Part shown: positions 39,097 to 47,831 of the stretch, piece by piece
Layout of the letters: every line of letters begins with the position of its first letter
How positions within the stretch are numbered: position 1 is the stretch's first letter
Origin: Geothrix limicola
GTDB lineage: Bacteria; Acidobacteriota; Holophagae; Holophagales; Holophagaceae
Assembly: GCF_030268085.1 (NCBI RefSeq)
Contig: NZ_BSDE01000001.1
Location: 124,001 to 188,000 of the forward strand
Length of the DNA stretch: 64,000 nt
Direction of reading: 5' to 3'
Position numbers and translations under genes: made by a program
The notes under the pieces: generated by a model
Told to the model about the DNA's origin: nothing
Databases searched by the model: none
The model's input: the letters and a program-made list of their open reading frames with translations, nothing else

Positions 39097-40308
39097 ATGC
39101 TGAATGCCTTCGCTTCCAAACTCAAATCGTCGAAGGGCAGTACCTCGTCGGGGCCCGTCCGGACTGGCCTCCTGCAGCGCGCCTGCGCCTGCGGCCAGCA
39201 CACGGGCGGCGGGGGCACCTGCGAGGCCTGCAAGGGTAAAGCTGAACGGGGCCTTCAACGCGCGGCGGCCGACAAAACCTCCGCCTTCGAGCCGCCGGAA
39301 TCCGTCCAGGAGACGCTGCGCACGCCCGGCCAGCCGCTGGAGCCTTCCACGCGGGCCTTCATGGAGCCGCGCTTCGGGCAGGACTTCAGCCATGTGCGCG
39401 TGCACGCGGATGCGCGCGCGGCCGCCTCGGCCCAGGCCGTGCATGCCCATGCCTACACCGTGGGGCAGGACGTGGTCTTCGGCGCCGGGCGCTACGCGCC
39501 TCACTCCCCGGCCGGGCGCGCCTTGATCGCGCACGAGCTGACCCACGTTGTCCAGCAGTCCTCGGCGGCTCCGGCCATGCAGTCGCGTTCCGCCATCAGC
39601 CAGCCGGGTGACGCCGCCGAGCTGGAAGCGGAGTCGGTCAGCCGGGCGGTGATGGCGGGCGGAGCGGTTCCCGCCATCGGTTCGGCGGCGCCCAGCGTCC
39701 AGCGGCAGGATGGCGCGGGCGCGGGTTCCCGCGCGCCGGCGCAGCGCAGGACGATCTGGGTCAACGTCGGCTTCGATTCCAGCGCCCAGGCCAACGAAAC
39801 GACCATGGCCAAACTGAGGGCCTCCATCGCCGCGGAGAAGGCCGCCATCGCCAGCTGCTGCAGCGCCCGCTCCACGGCCTGCGATGTGGACGTGAAGACC
39901 CACTACGACTGGAACCGGGTCAACAAGCCCGCGCCCACGGATCACGATTACGACGACGACAGCGCCGCCGACCGTGCCCTGCGGGACAGCAACCTGGCCA
40001 ACATCAGCGGCCCCGCCAACGGCCGGAAGGTGCTGGTCACCGAATCCACGCTCAGCCAGACCTGGCAGGGTGTGCGCATCTTCCCCCGGGCAAACACGGG
40101 CGCGAGCGGCATCCTGTGGAACCGGGCCCTGGCCGCCGATGACACCATCGCCCATGAATCCGGCCACGCGGCCGGGTACGCAGGTGACGCGGAGGGCGGG
40201 GCCCACAGCTCCGATCCGGACAACCTCATGAGCCCGGGATCGATCCGCCACGCGGGGGCCCTGCCCGATGCCAACTGGTGCACCCAGATGGCCGGCACCG
40301 CCCAGTAG
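39097..40308 (+). CDS. DUF4157 (eCIS-associated) protein fused to a metzincin-like domain
   Basis: This 403-residue protein has no signal peptide. Residues 25-55 carry a Cys-rich knuckle (CACG...CEAC) between QR-rich repeats. Residues about 70-160 are a DUF4157 domain with RFGQDFSHVRVH and the putative zinc motif HELTH (146-150). A linker follows. The C-terminal part (about 218-403) has a second motif, HESGHAAGY (353-361), followed by DNLMSPG, like a metzincin helix and Met-turn. The usual third ligand position (363) is Gly; Asp364 or His370 might substitute. DUF4157 proteins are linked to extracellular contractile injection systems as cargo or effectors, but no such structural genes are present in this window. 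Two clustered Cys pairs (CC at 254-255) occur in the C-terminal part. Confidence 0.8.
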   Translation: MLNAFASKLKSSKGSTSSGPVRTGLLQRACACGQHTGGGGTCEACKGKAERGLQRAAADKTSAFEPPESVQETLRTPGQPLEPSTRAFMEPRFGQDFSHVRVHADARAAASAQAVHAHAYTVGQDVVFGAGRYAPHSPAGRALIAHELTHVVQQSSAAPAMQSRSAISQPGDAAELEAESVSRAVMAGGAVPAIGSAAPSVQRQDGAGAGSRAPAQRRTIWVNVGFDSSAQANETTMAKLRASIAAEKAAIASCCSARSTACDVDVKTHYDWNRVNKPAPTDHDYDDDSAADRALRDSNLANISGPANGRKVLVTESTLSQTWQGVRIFPRANTGASGILWNRALAADDTIAHESGHAAGYAGDAEGGAHSSDPDNLMSPGSIRHAGALPDANWCTQMAGTAQ

Positions 40309-40349
40309 CGGCAGGGCGATCTTCTCCCTGATCCCGAAAGGAGGACCTG

Positions 40350-41825
40350 CTAGCGGCGGTCCAGGCTTACCTTCACCCGCATGCGCCCGCGGGCATCGGT
40401 TTCGAGCACTTCCCAGGCGAGCGGGCCGCTGCGCCCCTTCGGGTTCTCTCCGGGACCGAGGTTGAAGGCCGCGTCGTCCAGTTCCCACAGCCGCAGGGGC
40501 AGGCGGGGTTTGGGGGGCTCCGGCGAGTCGGGGTGGGCATCCACCACGCGCACGGGCCCGCGGGGATCGCCGTAGGCCAGCAGGCCCGGATCGATGGTGG
40601 CCACCACCAGGCCTTCGTGGCCGGGGCCGAAGCGGTGGCCGATGCGGCCCCGCTCGAAACCCCAGGGACGGCGGACTTCCAGACTGAAGAAGCGGCCCTT
40701 CTTGCGCGGATCGGCGAGGGTGAGCCACTGGGGGTCCTCGCCGGGGGCCCGGGACACCGGGGCCAGCCAGCCCTCCCAGCTCCGCCCGCCCACCGCGAGG
40801 TGGTGAAGGGCGGACCTGAAGTGACCGCGGTACCAGAGCTCGGAACGCACCCAGGCCATGGGGTGCGAGGGGCTGTAGCCCGTATCCTCCACCCAGGGTC
40901 CCTGGTCCGGGTGGGAACGGTCCCAGCCGCGGTACTGGCCACCGTCCATGAGGTCCCAGATGCCTGCGGTGAGCGCCGCGCCGCTTTCCAGGTAGAGGTC
41001 ATCCACACGGTGCTCGCCCATGGCGTGGAAGGCTTCGTGGACGATGTTTCCCAGCGGCACCTCCTCGGTCATGAAGAGCAGGGGCCAGCGCTGGTTGTGG
41101 CTCCAGGGCAGGGGGGCGAGCAGGCTCACGGCCTTCAGGTGGGATTCGTCGGCCGTGATGGACTGGGGATGGCCGGGCGTGATGATCCAGAGGTGATCGG
41201 GCTTGCCGTCGGGCTTGGATTCCCCGGTGCGGTTGTTCACGCGGTCGCAGTCGCCGAAGGTCTCGCCTTGAAGCCGCTCCAGCACCCAGCGCGCCATGGC
41301 GGCCTTGTGCTCATCGCGGCGCGGGGCCGGATGCTCGGCGCTGCGCATCTTGAGAAAGCGTCCTTCCACCAGGGACAGGGCGCCCTTGCTCACTTCGTAG
41401 AGGTAGTTGGCGGCGCTCGCCACGCCGGGCCGGCGGGAGAACAGCAGCTCGCGCAGGGCGCCGTCGGGAAGCCTGGACGGCTCGTCCGTGAAGTCGAGGC
41501 GGACGAGGAAGACGGCCTCCCGGCGGAAGGCCGGTTCGGGATGCAGCACGATCTCGCGGCCCCACTCGGCCGCGGGCACGAGGTCGCGGCGCCAGCCATC
41601 CTTTTCGACGGCGAGCACGGCATCCTCCGCCTCCAGATCGAGCTGGAAGCGTCCCTGGGCATCGGTCACGGCGACCGGGAGATCGCCCGCGGGAGACACG
41701 CGGGGCAGGCGGTCCGGATAGACGCGAACGCCGGGAAGGCCCTGGCGCCCATCGGTGATGCGGCCTTGCACCGGCGCTGCGGTAAGGGCGGTGGCCAGCA
41801 GTCCGAGGGCGAAGGCCCGAAGCAT
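40350..41825 (-). CDS. Exported M6-like metalloprotease
   Basis: This 491-residue protein has signal peptide MLRAFALGLLATALTAAP, a carboxypeptidase-regulatory-like beta domain (about 20-95: GRITDGRQGLPGVRVY, VTDAQGRFQLDLEAED) and a catalytic domain with HEAFH (263-267) followed by GEHRVDDLYL, which resembles the M6 immune-inhibitor A arrangement HExxH...DLY. The 'SRRPGVASAANYLYEVSKGAL' region (quoted in part) also matches M6-type domains. ATG 41825 is chosen because it gives the signal peptide and sits 2 bp after the stop of the response regulator gene. That spacing makes a secreted protease translationally coupled to a signalling protein, an unusual pairing. Confidence 0.78.
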   Translation of the reverse strand: MLRAFALGLLATALTAAPVQGRITDGRQGLPGVRVYPDRLPRVSPAGDLPVAVTDAQGRFQLDLEAEDAVLAVEKDGWRRDLVPAAEWGREIVLHPEPAFRREAVFLVRLDFTDEPSRLPDGALRELLFSRRPGVASAANYLYEVSKGALSLVEGRFLKMRSAEHPAPRRDEHKAAMARWVLERLQGETFGDCDRVNNRTGESKPDGKPDHLWIITPGHPQSITADESHLKAVSLLAPLPWSHNQRWPLLFMTEEVPLGNIVHEAFHAMGEHRVDDLYLESGAALTAGIWDLMDGGQYRGWDRSHPDQGPWVEDTGYSPSHPMAWVRSELWYRGHFRSALHHLAVGGRSWEGWLAPVSRAPGEDPQWLTLADPRKKGRFFSLEVRRPWGFERGRIGHRFGPGHEGLVVATIDPGLLAYGDPRGPVRVVDAHPDSPEPPKPRLPLRLWELDDAAFNLGPGENPKGRSGPLAWEVLETDARGRMRVKVSLDRR

Positions 41826-41827
41826 GC

Positions 41828-42607
41828 CTAGACGAGTTTCTGAAGCTGGGCCAGGCGGGTGAGGAGGGCCACGCGGCGCCGGGTTTCCAGGGCCACCAGG
41901 GGCTTGTCGAGGGCATCGGCCACGGGCTCCTTGAGCCGCGACCAAGTCTCCAGCTCGCCGGGATTGTAGAGCAGCAGGATGGGCAGATCCTTCAGCTCCT
42001 CGGCCTCGTGGATCGCGATGGCCAGGGTCTGGGCGCTGCCTTCCAGCAGCTCCGTGTCCAGCACGAGGACGTCGGGCCGGTGGGCCAGGATCTGGGCGCG
42101 GGCCTGGCCTTCGCCCTGGGCCTCGAGAAAGAAGGCCTGGTCCTTGCCGTAGTGGTTCTGCACCTGGGAGCGGACCAAGGAACTGGCGGACACCACGAGG
42201 ACCTTGGGCTTGGCGGCGGCGAGGGTGCCGACCCGCTTGGAGAGGTCGCGGATCCGCAGGTGGGTCTGCACGCGCACCTGCAGCAGCAGCGTGTTGGCGG
42301 GCTTGCGCAGGAAATCATCGGCCCCGGCTGCGTAGCTGCGGTCCTTGGCGTCGCGGCTGAGGGCCGTGAGCACGAGGACGGGGACTTGGGCCATCAGGGG
42401 ATCGGCCTTGATCATCTCGCAGGCCTTGAAGCCGTCCATGGAGGGCATCACCGCGTCCATGATGACGAGGTCGGGCAACGCCTCCTTCATGCGGTCCAGG
42501 GCCTCCACGCCGTTGGGGGCGCTGATGATCCGGTGGCCCAGCGGCTGCAGCTGGGCTTCAATTTGGCGCCGTTGAAGGGCGTTGTCCTCCACCATCAGGA
42601 TGGTCAT
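41828..42607 (-). CDS. Response regulator with an active receiver plus a degenerate receiver
   Basis: This 259-residue cytoplasmic protein has no DNA-binding output domain. Receiver 1 (about 1-120) has the acidic pair VEDN, phospho-acceptor Asp in [13 protein letters not shown], Thr/Ser in LTALS and Lys in FLRKP, so it should be phosphorylated. Receiver 2 (about 135-250) keeps the fold ([37 protein letters not shown]) but lacks the acidic pair (VSAS) and the Lys, so it is a pseudo-receiver. ATG 42607 has no good ribosome site; a TTG 24 bp upstream with AGGAG before it is an alternative start. The M6-like protease gene begins 2 bp after its stop. Confidence 0.85.
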   Translation of the reverse strand: MTILMVEDNALQRRQIEAQLQPLGHRIISAPNGVEALDRMKEALPDLVIMDAVMPSMDGFKACEMIKADPLMAQVPVLVLTALSRDAKDRSYAAGADDFLRKPANTLLLQVRVQTHLRIRDLSKRVGTLAAAKPKVLVVSASSLVRSQVQNHYGKDQAFFLEAQGEGQARAQILAHRPDVLVLDTELLEGSAQTLAIAIHEAEELKDLPILLLYNPGELETWSRLKEPVADALDKPLVALETRRRVALLTRLAQLQKLV

Positions 42608-42764
42608 GGGGGACGCGAAATGGGACAAGCTTGCTCCTTGCTCTCGTGAGTCGAGGTTAAGGGGCCTATCGTCCACGATCAACCGCGGAATGAACCTTGG
42701 ATTGGTAAAAGCCCGCAGACTTCAGGGAGTTCCAACAGTACAATGGTGGGTTCGAGGTTCCTCA

Positions 42765-44582
<1,818 letters not shown>

Positions 44583-44591
44583 AACCAGCCG

Positions 44592-45467
44592 CTAGCCGAC
44601 CCGGTCATCGTCCTTGATCTCGCCGGCCTCGATGAGGTTGGCGATGAGGTACTGAAGCTCGTCCTGGCCGATGATGCCCCGTCGCTGGAAGAGGCGGATG
44701 AGGCCGAGCACCAGGGTGCGCGTCTGGTAGGTTTCGAGGCGCCGCACGATGGGGGGGGCGCTGCGGCTGTGCACCAGGTCGGGATTGGCGGGCGGGGCCA
44801 CCACGGGCGGCTTGGGCTGCGGCGTCGATTCGAAGAGGCCGAAGGGATCGATGTTCACGGGCTGGGTGGGTGCGGCCGGACCGTCGAAGAAGGGATCCCT
44901 TGGGAAGGCCGCGGGGGGCGGGGGCGGCGGAGGCACGGGCAGCGGGGCCAGCGTGAACGAGACGGGCAGGGCTTCTTCGACCCCGGGGTCGGTGCCCAGG
45001 TCCACGGTCAGGGCGGTGACGGGCGCCTCCAGGCGGCGATAGAGGTCGGAGATGGCCCGGCGTAGGCCGCTGTGGGAGGCCACGACGGGTTCGATGTGCA
45101 AGCCCGAGGCGAAGCGGGCGCTGTCGATGGCGTTCAGATCCGAAGGATCGGACATGGCCAGGACGAGGGACTTCGGTTCCTTCGTGGCGATGGGGAGCAC
45201 CGTGAACTGGTCGGCGAGACGGTGGGGCACGAGCTTGAGAATCTGGGGTGGGACCTCGATGTTGCGCACATCCATCTGCGGCACGCCGGTCTGGTGGCTG
45301 AGGAAATCCATGAGGACCTCCTCGGAGATGTAGCCCAGCGCCACCAGATTGCTGCCCAGGCGCCCCCGGGCGATCTTCTGGTGCGTGATGGCGCTTTGCA
45401 GTTGGGTCGGGGTGATGAGGCCGCCCTCCACGAGCATCTCGCCAAGCCGCTTGATGGGTTGCTGCAT
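44592..45467 (-). CDS. Stand-alone MshEN (c-di-GMP-binding type) protein
   Basis: This 291-residue cytoplasmic protein has an N-terminal GspE/PilB-like N domain with two tandem copies of the MshEN c-di-GMP motif: RLGEMLVEGGLITPTQLQ...Q (start near residue 7) and RLGSNLVALGYISEEVLM...Q. It continues through the GspE_N body (PQILKLVPHRLADQFTVLPI, LVLAMSDPSDLNAID). A Pro-rich linker (about 170-235, with runs of Pro) follows, then a short helical C-terminal domain (RTLVLGLIRLFQRRGIIGQDEL). No Walker A, Walker B or tetracysteine is present, so it is not a secretion ATPase; it looks like a c-di-GMP receptor/adaptor. It is divergent from a ChpT-like gene across 85 bp. Confidence 0.85.
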   Translation of the reverse strand: MQQPIKRLGEMLVEGGLITPTQLQSAITHQKIARGRLGSNLVALGYISEEVLMDFLSHQTGVPQMDVRNIEVPPQILKLVPHRLADQFTVLPIATKEPKSLVLAMSDPSDLNAIDSARFASGLHIEPVVASHSGLRRAISDLYRRLEAPVTALTVDLGTDPGVEEALPVSFTLAPLPVPPPPPPPAAFPRDPFFDGPAAPTQPVNIDPFGLFESTPQPKPPVVAPPANPDLVHSRSAPPIVRRLETYQTRTLVLGLIRLFQRRGIIGQDELQYLIANLIEAGEIKDDDRVG

Positions 45468-45552
45468 ATGGGGTCCTGGAATCAGCTATCTCTGCACAGA
45501 GAGTCATATCCAAGGTAACTTTATTCAAGGGTTTTGTGCGTGCAGGGGGCCT

Positions 45553-46161
45553 ATGACTTCCCAGGAACTGTGGCGGGCGGCGTTGCACGACTTCAACAAC
45601 CTGTTGGCGGGTCTTCAAGGTGTACTGGACCTGAGCGACCCGAGGATGCCCCTGGATGCGCGGAACCGGATGCGTCTGGGCGCCTCCATCGAGGATGGCA
45701 AGACGCTCATCACCATGGCGCGCGCGCTGGCTCTGGGTCGCCTTCCGGATCCTGGCATGGCGCCCTGGGACGAATGGAAGGCGGGGCTGCAAGCGCGCCT
45801 GGACCCCATGGCCGAACTCTTCCGCTGTCCGATCCACTTGGCGGATGAGGGGCTCGATCAGGGCCCCTCCTGGCCCACGCCCCTTTGGCAGGATTGGGTC
45901 GCGACGTTCACGCGCCAGGTCCTTCCATGGTCGGTGCCCGGGCCGCTTCGCCTGATGGCCAAGGTGGAGCCAGACGCTTGGATCCTGATCTGGGAGAGCG
46001 ATGCCCCGATGCCGCTGGCCCTGAGTCCCGAACCGCCGGCGGACACGCCGAAGAACCTTTCAACGCTCTGGCTTCGGGCGATGGGCGAACGTCTGGGCAT
46101 CTCCGTTCATGAAGTTCCCGGGGGGCTCATGGCCAGGATGAAGCGGCCGGACGCCTCCTGA
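45553..46161 (+). CDS. ChpT-like histidine phosphotransferase / truncated histidine kinase
   Basis: This 202-residue cytoplasmic protein begins TSQELWRAALHDFNNLLAGL. HDFNNLLA is the phospho-accepting H-box of HisKA-type dimerisation domains. The remaining sequence has the size of a CA-like domain (LWLRAMGERLGISVHEVPGG at the end), but no N, G1 or G2 ATP-binding boxes are visible. This is the architecture of ChpT-type phosphotransferases, which relay phosphate from kinases to response regulators. A degraded histidine kinase is the alternative. The ribosome site is AGGGGG before ATG 45553. It is divergent from the MshEN gene and about 3 kb from the receiver protein at 41828-42607. Confidence 0.6.
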   Translation: MTSQELWRAALHDFNNLLAGLQGVLDLSDPRMPLDARNRMRLGASIEDGKTLITMARALALGRLPDPGMAPWDEWKAGLQARLDPMAELFRCPIHLADEGLDQGPSWPTPLWQDWVATFTRQVLPWSVPGPLRLMAKVEPDAWILIWESDAPMPLALSPEPPADTPKNLSTLWLRAMGERLGISVHEVPGGLMARMKRPDAS

Positions 46162-46268
46162 ATGCCGCCCTCCGGGTGGCCCACGGTTCACCCCTTGGAA
46201 GGCGCGGGTCGCCCCGGCCCCGATGCCGGCGCTCCGTGCGGCGGGTACGGTGGTTTCCGAGGTGCCCC

Positions 46269-47591
46269 ATGGTCTCCAAATGGATGCTTTGCGCTCAGAT
46301 CGCGATCTGCGTGTTCTTGGCTTTAGCCGGCCTGGAACTCCAGTCCGGAACCCCGGCCATGTTCCGGGGCGATGCCTCGCACTCCGGCGTCTATGGCTCC
46401 GTTCCACCCACGCTTTCCGCCGTGGCCTGGCGTTTCCGCATGGGCGGGAAGGTGCTCTCCTCGCCGGTGGTTTCGGAAGGAGTGGTCTATGTGGGCGGCT
46501 CCGACCACACGATGATCGCGCTCGATGCCCGAACCGGCGTCGAACGATGGCGGTACAAGGCCGGGGGGGCCATCGCTTCGTCTCCAGCCGTCGTCGAAGG
46601 CCGGATCATCTTCAGCAGCCTGGATGGCAGCATCCGAGCCCTCGAAGCTGCCACGGGCAAGCCCCTCTGGACCTTCCGCACGGCAGGCGAGCGCCGCTTC
46701 ACCGCGCCCGGCATCCATGGCGCGCAGCCCAGCACCGAACTGATGGCGGATCCCTTCGATGTCTTCCTCTCCTCGCCCGTGGTGGCGGGGGACCGGGTGT
46801 TCGTGGGCAGCGGGGATCAGCACGTCTATGCGCTGGATGCCGCCACCGGCGCCCTCCGCTGGAAGGTGAAGACCGGGGATGTGGTCCACGCCAGTCCCGC
46901 CGTGGCCGGAGGGAAGGTCTTCATCGGAAGCTTCGACCGCACCTTTTATGCCCTGGATGTCGACAAGGGCACCATCCTGTGGACCTTCCAGACGGGCAAT
47001 GACCCCGAAACCCACAACCAGATGGGCATCGCCAGTTCCGCCGCCGTGGCCGATGGGCGGGTCTTCTTCGGGTGCCGGGATGGCCATTTCTACGCCCTGG
47101 ATGCGAACACCGGCGCCCTGCTTTGGAAGCACGACAATCACATGGGCTGGGTGATCGCTTCTCCTGCCGTGACGGAGGGCCGGGTGTACTTCCCCACCTC
47201 GGATGGCAGGCGCTTCAAAGCCCTGGAGGCGGCCACCGGCAAGGTGATTTTCGACCAGCCCATGAAGGCCATCTCGTTTTCCTCGCCCGCGATTGCCGGA
47301 TCCCGCGCCATCTTCGGGACCTCGGATGGCTGGTTGCACCTGGTCGACCGGAATACGGGCGCGGTCGTGGCCGACTTCCAGACCGAGGGCTCGCGCGAAA
47401 TGTCATCGAAGTACGTGGACGCCAAAGGCAAGCTGAACAATGCCGCACTCTACCCCGACAACACGCTCGACGGCATGGTCATCGGCATGGACCGGCTGTT
47501 CAGCCTCGGCGCGATCATGTCCTCGCCGACGGTGGCGGATGGGATGGTCTTCGTGGGCAGCGGGGACGGCTTCGTGTATGCCCTCCGCTAG
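46269..47591 (+). CDS. Exported PQQ-type beta-propeller protein
   Basis: This 440-residue protein has a signal peptide (MVSKWMLCAQIAICVFLALAG) and seven or eight repeats of the PQQ/BamB-like blade, each with a V(Y/F)xG(S/C)xDxxxxALDAxTG core, for example VYVGGSDHTMIALDARTG, VFVGSGDQHVYALDAATG and VFFGCRDGHFYALDANTG. The dehydrogenase active-site elements of quinoproteins are not apparent, so it is probably a scaffold or binding propeller, like BamB or outer-membrane-assembly-type proteins, rather than an alcohol dehydrogenase. ATG 46269 has GAGG 6-9 bp upstream. It precedes the unusual miaB locus by 61 bp, on the same strand. Confidence 0.85.
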   Translation: MVSKWMLCAQIAICVFLALAGLELQSGTPAMFRGDASHSGVYGSVPPTLSAVAWRFRMGGKVLSSPVVSEGVVYVGGSDHTMIALDARTGVERWRYKAGGAIASSPAVVEGRIIFSSLDGSIRALEAATGKPLWTFRTAGERRFTAPGIHGAQPSTELMADPFDVFLSSPVVAGDRVFVGSGDQHVYALDAATGALRWKVKTGDVVHASPAVAGGKVFIGSFDRTFYALDVDKGTILWTFQTGNDPETHNQMGIASSAAVADGRVFFGCRDGHFYALDANTGALLWKHDNHMGWVIASPAVTEGRVYFPTSDGRRFKALEAATGKVIFDQPMKAISFSSPAIAGSRAIFGTSDGWLHLVDRNTGAVVADFQTEGSREMSSKYVDAKGKLNNAALYPDNTLDGMVIGMDRLFSLGAIMSSPTVADGMVFVGSGDGFVYALR

Positions 47592-47652
47592 GCTTAAACC
47601 AGGACGTGCCCTCTTTCGGATCGACCGTTAGAATGGTGGATTCGGGAGAAGC

Positions 47653-47685
47653 ATGAAGTTTCATATCCAAACCTGGGGCTGCCAG
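47653..47685 (+). repeat. Direct repeat, copy A (miaB 5' end)
   Basis: These 33 bp duplicate the miaB start (copy B at 47799-47831) with two mismatches, both synonymous (TTT/TTC and CAT/CAC). The repeats flank a 113-bp insert. Selection on both copies, or divergence of one from an ancestral coding sequence, would explain the synonymous pattern. Confidence 0.9.
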
Positions 47686-47802
47686 AACGGGGCCCCCTCC
47701 GCGGGCCGGCGAAGCGGGCACGCGGGAGCACAGCGCAGTGCGCTGTGCGTTCGGGGGGTTGTCCCCTTCATCCAGCAGCGCCAGGTTCGAGGCGGTCGAT
47801 GA
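47653..47802 (+). CDS. Leader ORF duplicating the MiaB N-terminus, coupled to miaB
   Basis: A 49-codon frame opens with GGGAGA 4-9 bp upstream of ATG 47653. Its first 11 residues, MKFHIQTWGCQ, are identical to the start of MiaB, after which it diverges into a Gly/Arg-rich tail (NGAPSAGRRSGHAGAQRS...VRGGR). It ends in a TGA that overlaps the true miaB ATG (ATGA at 47799-47802). The two 33-bp copies differ only at two synonymous third positions. This looks like a partial duplication plus a 113-bp insertion that left a translatable upstream ORF. It could be a chance remnant or a translational leader for miaB; it contains the Cys that, in MiaB, binds a 4Fe-4S cluster. Confidence 0.5.
   Translation: MKFHIQTWGCQNGAPSAGRRSGHAGAQRSALCVRGVVPFIQQRQVRGGR
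47686..47798. mobile_element. 113-bp GC-rich insert with perfect hairpin, between duplicated miaB starts
   Basis: The segment contains a perfect 10-1-10 inverted repeat (GCACAGCGCA-G-TGCGCTGTGC, 47728-47748) and G- and C-runs near its ends. It is flanked by direct copies of the miaB start, as expected if a small palindromic element or a template-switch event inserted here. No transposase or terminal repeats are evident; the mobile-element label is an inference. Confidence 0.4.
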
Positions 47803-47831
47803 AGTTCCACATCCAAACCTGGGGCTGCCAG
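47799..47831 (+). repeat. Direct repeat, copy B (true miaB start)
   Basis: This second copy of the 33-bp repeat is continuous with the full miaB coding sequence. Confidence 0.9.

Noticed and set aside
39097-40308. Complete extracellular contractile injection system locus
   Set aside because: Only the DUF4157-type protein is present; no sheath, tube, baseplate or ATPase genes are in the window.
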